DNA from: Dactylellina haptotyla
Lineage: Eukaryota > Ascomycota > Orbiliomycetes > Orbiliales > Orbiliaceae
Assembly (NCBI GenBank): GCA_031310005.1
Contig: CM062381.1
Span: forward strand, 372,001-436,000
Length of the DNA: 64,000 nt
Reading direction: 5' to 3'
Part shown: positions 34,876 to 48,848 of the stretch, one piece after another
How the letters are laid out: each line of letters opens with the position of its first letter
Numbering within the stretch: the first letter of the stretch is position 1
The notes under the pieces: model-generated
What the model was told of the DNA's origin: nothing
The model's database searches: none
What the model saw: only the letters and a program-made list of their open reading frames with translations
Translations under genes and position numbers: made by a program

Positions 34876-35940
34876 GCCGCTGAACGGATTGTTGCTTGTG
34901 CTTTCTTGAAAATCAAGGACCTGTAGGCGGAAAGGCTATGAGCAGAACTCACCTAGGAAAGCTAAATATCCTCTAGAGATGAGTTTAGGTTCTTGAACAG
35001 GAGGCTGGAAGTTATCTCAAGTCCATATTCTATCCCCTATCACATATCGATTAGCTCCTGTGCGCGTGACAGAATCCTGAACCACCTCTATTCTGAAATT
35101 GCAATAACCCGGAAGATGTAGCTATATAGAATATAATTTATAGTTGAGATGGCCTTCCTATTGGCCACCCAAGTCCGAATGCTTGTAAATTTTGTGGAAC
35201 GCATGCTGACGCGCAGTTCCCACATGGATCTAACCGTTTCTTTCCAAAATTTGGAGAATTGACATGGATACTGGACGCGCGAAGCTCGCAATGTTTCCTT
35301 CTCGTTTCTCGGTATACCAAAGCCCCCACATAGACCCAACGGCTCTAGATAGACTGTATAATGAAAGGCAGAGGTCCGGAGACATCGAGACTTTGTTCAC
35401 CCGCAAACAGTGTGAGAAACAGCTGCAGTTCCAACGCGACGAGCATCGTTTGCTTTGCGTTGCATTGGGTACAAACGCTCGCGGTATTTTGGTTATGGCA
35501 CCGCTAATTCCGGTGTTGTTTCGAACGTTTCCACTTGGCCAATGTGGATCAGAAAGGGAGATTGGTTGCAATAGCGACAAAAGAGTAATGAGGTAACCCG
35601 TCGGGGGAGCCGTACGTATGCAGCACCTAGACCAACCAGTCAGTTTTCTGGGTGCTGACTGCTCGTCAGTTATGAGCTGAAACTATAAAAACCAGGCGAA
35701 TTATAATGCTTTTGCATAGATCACAACGCGATGCCTGGGTATAGAAATCCCGAAAGCTAACTTTCGGGTTGAAGTTATAATCAAGTAAATAAAGAAATAT
35801 ATTCCAAAACAATGTAAATGTATATACATAAAACTTTTCCGTTAAATGCTGTTACTTACTAGCGGTTACTTACTGCTGAGCCATTGCGCTATTAATTGCA
35901 CCTTTACTTCAGAATCTCTCACAGGGCCTATACTCCCGCC
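34876..35940. other. Intergenic, 1.1 kb
   Basis: Promoter of the membrane protein and 3' flank of the GH43 gene. A perfect 8-bp hairpin lies at 35749-35768. Open frames on both strands at 35230-35596 are antisense to each other and unrecognised. Confidence 0.5.
35749..35768. repeat. Short hairpin near the GH43 3' end
   Basis: CCCGAAAG and CTTTCGGG pair perfectly around CTAA. It lies about 170 bp past the GH43 stop codon, so it could fall in the 3' untranslated region or the terminator zone. Confidence 0.4.
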
Positions 35941-37946
35941 TCAGATTGCATCCCACCTCGCATATTTAAAATCCGCCGGCACCAAGCATCTTTCTAGCTC
36001 CCCAAACGAATATATCCCGAACATTATACCCGCATAAGCATTTCCAATCGGCGGTAGTAGTGTCATTACCTTAGTTGAAACAGTCGAGAGCCATGTAATA
36101 TCTGTTTTAAGTTTCTTCCGTGCCGGTTCTTTGCCGTCATCTGCTTCGGATGGGAAAGAAAAGCCGAGTTCATACTCGAGAGGGAGAGCTTTAATGTGCA
36201 GAAGGACCGGAGTATTACCACCGGGGAGTTCGTGCTCGAGTTCTTCGAATCCCCCTTTCCCATCAATAGCCTTCTTTGTTATTATATACCGTAGATTTGT
36301 TGAAGGGTTGAACTTTATACCGATACTCGAAAAAGTGTAACTATTCCACCAAACCACAGTCCCAGCTTCGTATGCCTTCCGGTCTGGATAGAACTCAAGC
36401 TCGGTAGTCCAAATGATATCGGCACGATTCTGTCGTTGTAGTAACATTGTTGGGCATTCTGGAATTGTAAGATTGTAAGGCCCTCCGTGTAAGCGTAAAT
36501 AGCCTGGACGTGAGGTGAGGCTGTACTCCTGCTTGATTGGAGTATCTTTAGAAAATAATAATGTTATCAGACTTCTATCCTATTAAATCTTTGCTAGTCT
36601 TCCTTCAACACTTACGTTTATGATACCACCCAAGTTGAAGCTTTTCACCATTGAAATCATCCAACCAAGTCTCTGCATCGTGGACATGGTACGTGTCAGG
36701 TGCCTTTCCTAGCAGAGTAATCTTGTTCCCGTAATTGAAAATCGGCCAGTCATTCTCCCAACTCACGGGGACCAGAAAGCTCTCACGACCTAATATGGAA
36801 AACGTGATAAATCAGTAAGCGCTCCACCAGATGAACCACGCCCAGGTGTAGTACCGTATTGTGAGATTTCCCAAGTGACTTCTCCATCTGCTTCTTGCTT
36901 CCAAGGTCGAACACCTAGAAAGACGCCCCACCAATTCCCAGCCGCATCCTCAATCAGGTCGGCATGCCCGGTATTTTGGACCTCATCGGACGTGGTATTT
37001 CGCCATAGGGGGTTTCTTGTTCCCAGTTCCCATGGACCTAGCGGGCCTACACTGCTCCGAGAGACCCATTCGGTATGCCCATCTTCAGTTCCTCCTTCTG
37101 CCGTGAACAAATAATAGTAGTTGTTCCTCTTTATGATATGAGACCCTTCGGCTAAACCAGATGGTGCAACTCTAATGACAGTTGGAGGAGTCAATGAGGT
37201 GCCTGTCGCCAAGTCGATTTCGCAGAGATGAATCGCAAAGTCTTTCTTCGTACTAGCTGGATCTCTTTCCACTAGCCTGTAAGTCGTCGACAAATAAACT
37301 TTCCCGTCGTCATCCCAGAATAACTAGCCACAGGTTAGGACAAGTAATATAGATGATTCAAGGGACCAGAGCTCGTTTTTATACATCTTGATCAAAGCCG
37401 GGAAGGTCAAAATACACGGGATCCGACCAGCTTTTCTCGTCCCATATGTTGTCGGTAACCACGTAAAAACCCCTGGGCCAGACCCTCTCCTAAACACAAG
37501 TCAGTTTTAGATCTCTATTTTCCCGGAGATATTAAAAACTCTCCTAACAGGGTTCGTGCATTGGTTTATAATTATAGAACTTTTAAAACCCTCATAGAAA
37601 TATTTCAACAGAACCCAATGGATAAACGTACATTCTGTGCGGGGCGATATCTGTCCCATTTTGCAGTTGTCATGTAGAATTTCCCGTCCACATATCGGAG
37701 CGTCGGTGCCCAAATTCCGCCACCGGGCTCGACGGTTCGCATATCTAGCTGACTACGCCGCGTAAGTGCATGGCCGATCATTTTCCAACTGATAAGATCC
37801 TTGCTCTGATATATTGATACTCCAGGGAAATATTCAAATGTCGATGTCGCGATAAAGAAGTCATTGGTTCTAGGATCCCTACAGATTGTAGGGTCCGGGT
37901 TGAAGCCCCTCAAGATCGGGTTTTGGTAGGAACCTGTCTCTGCCAT
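35941..37946 (-). CDS. Glycoside hydrolase family 43, beta-xylosidase-like, intracellular
   Basis: Five exons (37946-37632, 37489-37385, 37323-36837, 36789-36616, 36545-35941) encode 561 residues; introns are 142, 61, 47 and 70 bp. The donor of intron 3 is uncertain by three bases. GH43 enzymes are five-bladed beta-propellers that remove xylose or arabinose from xylo-oligosaccharides with inversion. The start NPILRGFNPDPTIC carries the catalytic base D18; the pKa-modulating Asp is D138 (GFDQDLFWDDDG); the general acid is E199 (LAEGSH), followed by YYYLFTAEGGT. Residues from about 350 form the beta-sandwich domain usual in XynB-type enzymes. No signal peptide is present, so it should act inside the cell on imported oligosaccharides. 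Confidence 0.93.
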
Positions 37947-40900
37947 TGTAACACTTTCGGATCGACGGGGAGATGAAGCGAACGAATGGCGTGTCTGTTC
38001 AGATTCTAGGCAATACCTTCTATTTTACTACTCTTTTAGCCCTCAACTTTTCATTCACGGTCTCAATGGCTGAGATTTTATATAAATACCCAGCGACTCA
38101 AAATATTGTGAGGTTCGAAGTCTGGATACTTCCCGCGCAATTTTAGGCTAAAGTCGAAAGAATGCGGGGAAGACTACCACAACTCAAGCTCGCCTCATAA
38201 AGTCTTGGTCGTCTTTGTCTAGTCTTTCGGCTCTTGTGTCTGAAGCTCCTTTGAATTTGTCGCGGCTTTCATCATTGTGGGGAAGCCGAGACTCGAATGT
38301 GGAGCTTGAAGTGAACGCGAACTGTGCATGTCGGAACATCTTTTGTCCACCGAAGGTGGCTTGCCGGCTTCATAAATGATTGGTGGATAAACGACATGCG
38401 ATCAAGTTGCAACACAACACACGAATCCAAAAACCAGAGATGATCAGGCCGCGACGTTTACGAGACCAGCCACGATTAAACATGAGCAAGGTAATTAGCC
38501 ACGCGAAAAAGACCCTCTCCAGTGGCTGGTTGATCGATTTGTTAATTCCTGCCTGCCTCAATGTATTGTGAATGGGGACAACACAGGGGCTTGATCGAGA
38601 GGCTGCACGCTGCGTTACTCCAATATTATCGTATGGTCTAGACGGCGTAGAATTCCAACCATCTAGAACTACTTTGAAGTATAGCAAGAATCACTAGCTA
38701 TCTAAGGAATACTGTACTTCAAATTTCCTTCTTGGCTAAGTCTCTTGGATCTCCCCAGTTCACGAATGAAGGTGATCTACACCAAAGCAGTTGCACCTTG
38801 ACGTGGCGCCGTTGAGTCTGGCGATAAAGAGTCACAGGAATGGTAGATTCGAGTTGTTGATATCTCCATATATTCTTCTCTACAGCGAATCTCCAATGCG
38901 TAGCTTAGATACTATAATCTGCATCTCAATATACGCTTGGGTTCAAATATTGAGAGGTCCTGAGGTGAATAAGCTTCCAGCAGACGGAGCGTGTATGGAT
39001 GGCCAAACCTCAGGCGCGTTGTGCCTCACACGAGTTTAGTGTGACAACCATAGCCATTTTTGATTCCAAAATCCTCAATATCTCTAAAAGGGGAGGATAA
39101 AAAGTTAAAATAGTCCAGTATAGCCTCTCGTCGCTTTGCCGCTCAAACTTAATTAATTAGGTTCAGATATAGCTAGATCTCGTTTTCTCAACCTTTTAGG
39201 CGAAATAGGACCAAAGGATCTCCCAAGCCGCCAGCAGGTTGCCAAATCTGGCCAAATATTCCTCAGCTCTGGAATCGGTGACTGTTGCAGAGATGTACCT
39301 GTACAAATCGAATGTACCAAGATGGGTCCGCATTTTTCTAGGTCAGATGCATCTGCAACTGGCCCAGACCTCTGGTCGCATAAACAGTGGCCAGGTCATT
39401 AGCTTACTCGATGTATGAGGGAAAAAAACAAATAGTGGCAAGAATTGAAATACGCTGTCCCCGCCCTTTGGTTCATGGGGCTGAATGGCAGTGTGCCATT
39501 ATTGCACTAGGGGCAAAGACAGCAATCCTCTTGTACCCATGCTCTAAATGCACAGGATGGAGGGGGCGGGAAACTCAATCATATGTTCACCTGATTATCC
39601 TATCGTAAAAGCGGACAACATTATCGTGCTCGTATTCGCTCCCTTACTGGGTTGGAGCTCACGCATCTCGAGCCAATCATGCTCGCTTTTGATGTCCACG
39701 GATGGTCGGTAAATCTGCCTTCGTACTCAAGTGTAACTGCGGGGTGAAATCTGAATCCTAGGAACGAAAACCCAAGATATTTCTTTTTATTAGAAGCATC
39801 TTTATGTAAATCACTATCATCCCCAGTGTTTTCAAATCTAAAGATCCAAGGAATGTCAGACTGGTGCTTCGCCCGCAGCGAAAATAACAGGATAAATAAA
39901 ACAGACAGCTTCGATCCCAGCAAGCACTTCTTTGACCTCGAAAAGAAAAGATAACACTGTTCCTGTACCCTATTGCCTACAAACTGCACATAATAACTCT
40001 ATAAGCCCAGTTACATTAACTCAGTGATATCTTGACTCTCCCAGGTGATCCAGATCTGCTATCAAAAGTATCTCCTAAGATTTTTAATTTTGTGGTCCAA
40101 ACAATAAAAGAAGACTTTGTGAAGCGAGGGGTCCCAGGCCGTAATTAGGAGCGACGAGACCAGAAATTTCTAAACGAGGATTGTTCCAATCTAGGACTAG
40201 TTCGGGACGCAGCTTCAACGATAAGGCCACAGGCGAAGAAATTTTCCCGGAGGCGAAATCTATTCGCAAAATAAACGCCCATTAGTGGTAGTACCATAGT
40301 CAGATATACTATATACCGATATTCGCAATAAATTAGCGCGAATTTATCATTTTTTTGTAATTCTTTTTGGTTTTCTTCTTCTTCTTCTTTCTGACCGTGA
40401 ATACCGATTTTATCGCTCAACAATCCATATATTCCGACGAGAGAGAATAGATCTCGCTCATATTTCTAATTCTAAATTACTTTTTAGATCCCGCATTTTT
40501 GTAGGCTATCATCGACGATTGCATGCACTTCGTCGCTTTCATGTGCTGGAGGGCTAATCTGGTATCGAAGCTAGAGGGCTAATAATGAGTCTATATCCGT
40601 TTGTCATCTAAGAATAGTCAAAAAGGTGAATTAGTAGCATATACTACTTTGAGTGAATAGATAGCGCATATACCTGGCCTCGCATACGGGCACTGATAAG
40701 CATACCATCCATATTAAATTTATATAAGCATCGCGTTCGGAATTTCCCGAAAATGCCTGCGCGCACTTACATCTCTCCGACCCAATCTGTCGGTAGTTCT
40801 CACAAATGCTGCACCGACACAAATCTTTCAACTATGGAGTCTAGTTACGAATTGTTGAAGTAAGTGGCGAATAGATCTATAGAGTTAAACACGTTATAAT

Positions 40901-42265
40901 TCTCAATTTCACCAGGTCAGAGCCGTAACAAGTTCGCCGCTCAATGACTGACGGTCCCGTGTGAGTTTCGATTATGCAGGCTTGAGAAAATTATATTTCA
41001 TTTAGAAAGAAAACGAAATCAGAAGATTCGGACCATGATACCAGTCTACACTCTACATCAATGTGAATGATATCGAATATTGGAGTTATAGTTCTCGACC
41101 CGAGCTACGGTGAATTTTAAGCGATGCTAAATATCGAGTCGCCTTCCTAGGAATCTGCAGGCGATATCTCATGATCTTCTAATCCGTGCGCTCGGAAGCT
41201 CCGGCTACGATAGTGATATGAATGGTGGCCGACCCTGCAGCCGATTACAAGGGAACGCTAACAAATCTAGATCACACACATGAACCGCCAAAAAGGAAGG
41301 AGGACCCGTTCCCACCACAGATATTCGGGTACCTGTATCCAGAAGAGGTTTTGTAGTATTCGCACTTCGGAACCAATTTATAATTATCCCTCAATATCTT
41401 GAAAATCAGTATCCTCGAACAGGTAGCCATTTTTACTTTATTTGAAGATGAAAAGACTGGTAAATCTGCACTCATAGACCGATAGGGCCTTTATGTGTTG
41501 TAAATGTTGTATTTTTAGCGCTCGAAGTTCCTCCACGCAGCTGCCCAGACTTCGCAGATATTCCGCGGTCAAACAATATTCCAAAGGGATTTAAAATTTT
41601 CTCCCTGCGACATAGCCGAAATAGGCGATACGTTTTTTCGCTAATCATCAATCTCTGGTTCCGTTTATCCAGTGTTTTGCATTTTCGTAAGCCTTTCCAA
41701 GTGAAAAGGGCTGGTTTGACAAGCTTTGAACCGTGGGTAAAGTGGCTTTCTCGTCTATATTACTGCATTCTTATTGAAAAGCCCGGCCCAAGCACGGATT
41801 ATTGGGTTCCTCCAATAAAACGGGGAGGAGCCGGGCCATGCGGTCAGAGGACCCGCCTTGAGTGGGAACTTGAATCGTACAGCACGCCGGACACCACCTG
41901 TACCTTCGATTGGCTCAACCGTTGGTGTGTGTGTAGACTGGGCATTTGGGATTAGCGTGCAGACGGGGTCAGTGCTACCGACAGTTTACTATGCCACCAA
42001 TTACGATGATATCGATAACAGTGCATCTGCAACTGGCTTTTTAATTCGTAAAAGATGGTTTGAATTTAAACAAGGATGGCTTCTACCAAAGATTGAGAAA
42101 GGCTTATTACGGGTGTAATATTAGAAAATCATTAATTTTGAGGACATGCATACAAAGTATCGATATCGCAGGTGCTCAAAAAAGATACATGAAAATATAA
42201 GGTATCATGCGAAATATACCATCTACTAGATCAAAACACTACAGAGAAATTTGATAACAGGACTT
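37947..42265. other. Intergenic, 4.3 kb
   Basis: Apart from the GH43 promoter (to about 38300), no gene is supported. Frames of 60-120 codons occur but lack ATG starts or family features. A TTC microsatellite lies at 40373-40389. Confidence 0.5.
38035..38282 (-). promoter_or_regulatory. GH43 promoter with TATA box, XlnR-type and CreA-type motifs
   Basis: GGCTAAA, the strict XlnR/Xyr1 motif, occurs on the gene strand at 38041-38035 and on the other strand at 38146-38152. A TATATAAA box lies at 38079-38086, about 130 bp before the ATG. CreA-type SYGGRG sites are at 38164-38169 (GCGGGG) and 38277-38282 (GTGGGG). The XlnR pair fits induction by xylose and xylan, and CreA sites fit glucose repression; CreA motifs are short enough to occur by chance. 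Confidence 0.45.
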
Positions 42266-44022
42266 TTAAACTTTCCTGTGAACCTCCTCGATGGTGAGAT
42301 CCTGTCCCTTCTCGTCGGTGGCGACGTGTTGGTGGCCGTCGACCAAGTTGGCACCCTTCTCGATGTGGTTGACACCACCGAAAAGCTGGTCCATCTCCTC
42401 GAGCCTGACGTTCTTGGTTTCTGGGAGCCAGAACCATGTGAAGATGGCGAGGACGACGTTGATACCGGCAAACATGTACATGGCCTTGAAGCCGATCTTC
42501 TTGAGAATGACGGGCTGTAGGATAATGTTAATAAATTTTTCAAATATTAAAGCTTGAGTAAAGAGGGGCAAACTTACGAAGATCTGGTTGACAATGAGAT
42601 TGCCGACGTTTTGCATCTGCGAGGACATACCAACAGCCTGGGCTCTGACGTTCATGGAGAAGACTTCACCAGTCCAGATCCAGACGACCGCACCCCAAGA
42701 TGGTTTGTAGAAGAATGCAAACATAAACATCATGACGACAATACCGGCACCGACTTGAGTGGTTTTGGTATCACCAGGATAGGTCGGAGTTCCGACGTAG
42801 ATAGAGGCGGAGATCAACATGCAGATGGACATACCGACGGCACCAATGAAGAGAACCATCTTACGTCCCCATGTGTCGACAGTGAAGGTGGCAGTGAGGG
42901 TGAACAAGATACCGAAGGTTCCGTTAAGAGCATTGATAAGTTGGATAGTGTCGTTATTTGGGAAGACCTTCTTGTAGACAATGGTGGAGTAGGAGTTGAG
43001 AGAACCCTGGCCGGTGACCTGTTGGCCGAAGTTGATAACGAAGGCGAGCAAGAGACGCTTTCGGAGAGACTTGTCTTTCCAGAGTGGGAGATAAGCACCG
43101 TCGAGGGATTCCTTCTCGTATTGAATGGCTTGGACGCATTGAGCAACCTCCTCTTCGATTTCTTCTTCGCTATCTCTGACGCGGCGGAGAGCAGCCTTTG
43201 CTTCTTCGATTCGGCCCTTCTGAATGAACCAACGAGGGGTCTCGGGGCAGAACCAGATGAGGGAGATGATAATGATTGGAACCATGATCTGGAAGATGAC
43301 GACCATTTGCCAATCCCACTCGCCGAGGTTCTTCTTATGCTTGGTGCAGGCATAGTTGATCCAGAAAGCAATGAAGGAGCCGACGGAGTAGAACATCTGC
43401 CAGAAAGACATGATCTTTCCACGGATATCTGCAGGAGCCAATTCACCAATATAGACAGGACCAGCTGGAAGCGCGATACCTTGACCGAAACCGACGATTG
43501 TTCGACCAGCCAAGAAACCACCAACACCGTGGCCAGCAGGGGCGAAAGCTTGGACGAAAGTAGATGCGATGACGAGAATACAACCAATAGTGATAGACAT
43601 ACGACGACCGAAGCGGTCAGAGATTGGGGCGGAGAAGAACCATCCTGCAGCAATACCACCGCAGGTATAGGCAGTGTTGATAGTTCCCAGTAGGTTGGCA
43701 TCGACCGCATACTTTCCGGTCTTGGGGTCTAGTTTACCTCCCCAGTGCTTGTTCCAGTTGTCGGAACCCTGGACGGCGTTGAAGACGGAAGCGTCGTAGC
43801 CGTAGAGCACCATGGTTGCGGCCGCAACCAAAGAGATGTACCTGTGGTTATCACATCCAAGTCAGCGGGAGTGGTTCTTCTGCGCAAACGGGGTGGCCGT
43901 AAGGGGTGTGTGTTGGCGTGTGTTCAGTCTGCGTTGAGGACGCGGTTGACTGAGGAACGTGGGTGAGCGGGCTGTTACACATACCAATTGTACACTCTCT
44001 GTTTTGAGGGTTTGTTGACCAT
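42266..44022 (-). CDS. MFS sugar transporter (sugar-porter family)
   Basis: Three exons (44022-43985, 43841-42578, 42514-42266) encode 516 residues. A 38-nt first exon gives MVNKPSKQRVYNW, joined across a 143-bp intron to YISLVAAATMVLYGYD. The second intron (63 bp, GTAAGT donor, CTACAG acceptor) is a multiple of three and in frame, so it can be overlooked. Twelve membrane helices are expected. Family motifs are DRFGRR after helix 2-3, a GRT-type loop (LAGRTIVGFGQG), PETPRWF after helix 6, TWGRK and the closing PETKNVRLEEMD. The substrate is probably a mono- or disaccharide taken up with protons; which one is not readable. Codon use is strongly biased to C/G-ending codons, as in highly expressed genes, which also explains long antisense open frames. 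Confidence 0.95.
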
Positions 44023-47000
44023 CTTGGACTTTTACGCTGGCTCCCAGCTGTGACGAGACTAAAGTCCGGTTATTGTTGGTGTGCTTTTGCTTTAAAAGGT
44101 AAACCCTTTCAGAAGGCGACTTTGCGTAGAAACAGAGTCTTTGTGATGGACCCTTTTTGGAAACTTGTCGTCTGTGAGATATGCCTTGGAGGAGTCTAGG
44201 ACTTCTACTCTGGTGAAAGGAAAGAGCTCAGACCTGGAGTTTGGGGAAAATCTGGAGTTCTTATACATTGCTCCAGGTTAGGTTCAAGATGGCCCGACCT
44301 CCAACCATCAGTGCGGGTTCCAGGTCCAATTCTCCCAGAGCACACCACGAATCAGGATCGACGGAGCTGTTACTTTGCAGGGACCCCAGGTTTTTCTCGG
44401 ACGGAGGTTCCTTGCCATTATTCTTTTTTGCTGCAAGCGAACAGCACGGGAATAAGAAAAAAAAGAAAAGGGTACCAGAGCACAGATCCACCAAGCTCTG
44501 AATCTGAGCACAGTTGTGGTGGAGGTGAGAATGCAAATGGGGGCTAAACTGGCTCACAAACTCGCCCGCCATGCATGGGCGAACAATAATAATTCCCAAG
44601 CTAGGAAAATTCCGAGCATACGGGAACTGGTGGCCATCAATAGTCCGCCCAATCGAAGCCGTCTCGAATACGAGCTTGAGACATCTAGGTGCTTTTTGGG
44701 GCCTCACGCGGCGCTAGAAGTCCTTTCGGTGGCCACTCCAGCCATGTGGTCCCGCTGATTACTAGTATCATTTTTCCTTTTTGACATCTCCCCCGCGTTG
44801 AAAGTGCGTCCCCAAAGGAGTCCAACCATGTCTCGCGAGGCATCCTCTCCGTTTAGAGGCCCTCTCCACAGGTTCAGGTAAACCTTATCCACGGGGACTC
44901 CAGGTTTCCCACCTGCATGGGCGCACGAACGGTTCCAAGGAATCGTCTTTCTTGGACGCACCTGATTGGCGGATCTGAAATCTTCCGCAGGGTCGTCGTG
45001 CATCATCCCCGTTGGCTTCCCTGTCCACACACACCATCTGCAAACCCAAATTCTCCACCGCAGCCCGGCAGCGTTTTGATGGCCAAAGGAACTGGTCAAG
45101 CCTTTGGAATGCTACGCTGATGGCTCTGAGTTTACCCTTGTTATCGGGAGAGCCAGACGTGCCACATGCAGCGCATGATAATCCCTCTTTTGGCCAATTG
45201 GATGGCATTTGAGATTGTTCCCTACAAACCCGTTCCCTATCGACCAGCATCCATAAATTAATATCGTCTGTGTACTTCTCTTTTTATTTGTTCCTCGCAT
45301 TTTGGTCAGTTGACAAGGCGCCCATCTCAAATAACGTATAATAATGATAGTTTTATAACGGGAATATGCCGAGATGCAGAAATCATGAACCTCACCACTC
45401 GTATTTGTCCACATGGATGGCTGTCATCTCGTACAGCATCGATAACATTCGACGACAGACCCTGCCTCCCAGCCCGTAGAATCTCCCGCCCATCGACAGA
45501 GCCCCAAAACTACACATCACGTGATTGCCCTCAGCTCTATCTACAACGCAATCCTTCCACAAGCTCGTCTGCATTCTGTAGGCGCATGCAGGCATGCAGG
45601 CTAAGCACTCAAGACCAAAAGCCAAGTTGAAAGGCGCAAGCCCGCTGCTCCAGATACGCAAATCTGTTGATGGGCGAGACTATGCCGTCTTCGCCTCCGT
45701 TCGGGATCTATTATTCCACTCTTGGTATAAAGCAGGGGATCTATTTTCGCCTGAAAGCTACTGGGTCCGAAGTCCAAGCTACCAGGTCATCTCGACGCAT
45801 CTAGGCTTGGGAAGGCTTGGAGATCTGCTACTAGAAGAACATACTCTATACACTTTGTTGATCCTCAAGAAAGAAAAATTTGCTCCCAGTAATTTGGCAC
45901 GGAGGAATGGCAACTTTGGAAATAGTGGGTAGCCAGACGGGAGCTCGACATCAGCGAACGTTTGAGTTTACAGAGTACCCCATCGCTCGAATGGAGATTG
46001 TGGGGTAAGTTGAGATACCCAATAGTTATCGTACGATCGTTGTGGTCTGTGTCGAGGGGTCATTGCCATGGCCACTCAGCTGCATGCATGCACTTGTTGT
46101 CGGTACTTTCAGCTCCAGGATGCCAGTGTAGAGATACATCTCGTGCCATGTGCTAATTGTCTCAAAGGAAAGAAGGTTAAGCGGGCACGCCTAAACTCGA
46201 GTGGGAGATTTTGCGGCGTCAGAACGACGAAACCCTCCTTCTCCACATGGCTTGTTATCCCATCGAGATCTAATATCCAGATGTTCTAAAATATCGTCCG
46301 CCGTTTTTTAAATTTACTCTTCTTGTTGTCCCAGTGTCTCAAGCAAGATGGTCAGGTGGTGAAAGAGCACAAGACAAACTGCTGGCTTGCACTTGAGAGA
46401 CGCATGCCGCTAAAAATTATTCCGGCTCAGAAGAGTTGCATCACCCTGCTGGTGGGGTTGGCGCCTCTTGAATTCAATTGCATGACAAGATTCTCACCAA
46501 CAATTGTCACCCTCCGGAGATTATGCAAGATGGATGTTCAGGTCTGAATGCCTACTGGCTAGTTTCTAATCTAACCCGGTTCCAACTCCATGGGGAGTGT
46601 TTACGTGAAACTTTTGACATGGCTCCTGGTTGTGAAGGGCCCAAAACTATCGAGATACGCGCTCCATTCAGAAATTTAGCTCTCGGAAAAACTTTGCGGA
46701 CATAACATTTCGGGATCTTAGTGACCTGGAGTCTTTCATCGGGTCTTGCCTCCAGTACCGGAGGAGCGGAAAAGTTCCAGCGGTGAAGAAGCCGTAAATG
46801 ATATCCCACTTGTCGGGCGCGGCACCGTTGGTGTTGGCATGGAGGATTGAACAAAATAATGCCGAACGGCCTCAATCAGAGGCTAAACACAAGCGCCAAC
46901 CCTTTTGTCTTATATCATTAGTTTATTTATGTCGAAAGTGGAGATACAATAGGATTCAACAATTGCGCTCTCTTGTAGACAGAATATAACAGCTATGTTA

Positions 47001-48848
47001 GATGAAATCACGTTTACGCAGCCTCTAAGCCTTGAGCTCGCCGTCTCCCCCGCAGCCGCGAACGATCGAATCGTCCGGCACGAAATACCCGAAGCTTCGT
47101 CGATCGCAAAGTCCCCAATTTGAATCTAGAAACCGAACTATTTTGCAAGACCGCGTCTTAAGAATCCATTGACTTGGTCTTTAAGTCACTTATCTAGTAA
47201 CAGCCTTTCTGTTCCTGCAGGTAGATTAAACTCGATGGAGCGAGACTCGGATGCGGAGGCCCAACCAGTATTCCATTATGCCAGATGCATGTTTTGTGAG
47301 CACTACGCTGCCAGCAACCCTCAAAATTCTTACTGAAATCCGTGAGAATCTCATGGATACTCAGCTGCAGTGAGACATTCATCTTGGAAATGATAGGTTT
47401 GTGTACGAGGATACCCAGAAGAAATATACTCTCTCTTGGAAATTAGGGAACCATGAGGTGATTCCTCATTTCCATGAAATTGGATTCAGACTGGGATGGC
47501 CCAAGGACTACCCCGCTGGTCGAGAAGTTAGAAGAAAACAACTGAATGTATTCTACGCGCGGATCTAGTAACGGGCTCTACAAGTCTATCATGCATCACT
47601 CATCTATAGAAGATGACCGCGACAGAAAGCCAGGAGTGTTTACTTCATAGTCATTTATCTCTCCATCTCATATCTTATAGCAGCAAGAGCGACAGCACGT
47701 ACTCCAGAGGCTCTCCGGTGCCGAAGAGCTGACAACCACAGACTGAATTCTTTAGCCCCACCGAGTTCTATTCATCGAAGGCCTATTCCTTCTCAAAGGC
47801 CCCTGAGCGATAAGCAGAGAATAACATTGCACAGATTCGCAGTCTATTACTACTTTATAATATTCTAGTTATGCCATATTGATTGGGACTCCTGCAAATC
47901 AACGGCACTCAACCGCCAGCCAGGAGCAGGTTTCATTCACGACCTCGCCTCAACCCAGACACGTTCATTCAGACCTCAAAACCGGAATAGGGACGCGGTC
48001 CCAAAGGTCCTGGCTTTCACTATACACATATTCAATATGGAGCATTGAATCTATCTCATGCAATATTATGGCCTATTCTGGATCTGTCCCCTCAGAGACC
48101 TACGAGAGATTGAAAGTCTCGACACCCGACCGTCAATGTCCAGCAACAACGTACACCCGCTTCCTATTCGCCGACCGAGAACGACCAGGTGAGATGACTT
48201 GAAAAGAAATTTGAGCATACTACAAGCTCCGGGGTCTCCAACCCAGCGTGTAACGGGCAAGTTGCAGGATTAGAGATCATACAAAACGGTTGAAGGGCAC
48301 TGCGTCGCTGTCGTTGTTCCTGACGGTATGGTTTGTGGTAGACTGTGAGAGGAATGTGTTGTATTTTGGCAGCACCAGTCATGGAATCCAAAGCGTCTCA
48401 GCTCATGATCATGAAGACCTGAGCAGTAAAAACAAAATTCATCAAACTGGTTGAGTACCTGCCGTGAGGTTTTATCAGTTCAGCGAGCAAGGACTCTCCA
48501 AGCAGGTCGCTAACATAATTACGTCTATAATCTCGCATCTTCAAGGAGCAATCTCGCGGATCTTACAATTGACTAGATGCCTGTACGTACACGTACTGAA
48601 AACCTGAGTACTTAGTTTTCGCATATGGTTCCATATCAATGACATTAAACTCTTCGAGTAAATGCTATAAACTATCATCGAAATCATACAGTGACAAGAC
48701 ATTTGACACATTATACTCGGTACTGAACCCCGTCTCCCAGCTGATATCATAGCGCCGTACCTATTCGCATGTGCAAATACACATCCCTAATAATAATATC
48801 ACGATAACAAGTCCTGAAAAAATAGTCAAATCCTTCTTCGGGCGGATC
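44023..48848. other. Intergenic, 4.8 kb
   Basis: The first few hundred bases upstream of 44022 should be the sugar transporter promoter, with CTGGAG/CTCCAG (CreA-type) sites near 44230-44275 and a GGCTAAA at 44542-44548. The remainder shows only short frames and no recognisable gene, RNA or repeat. Confidence 0.5.

Noticed and set aside
35749-35768. Hairpin after the GH43 gene read as a bacterial-type terminator
   Set aside because: The genome is eukaryotic and there is no T-run directly after it; kept only as a short repeat.
42554-43693. 379-codon open frame antisense to the sugar transporter, plus a 298-codon minus frame in another phase
   Set aside because: Both are by-products of the strong C/G-ending codon bias of the transporter; their proteins are acidic or Ser-rich and lack family features.
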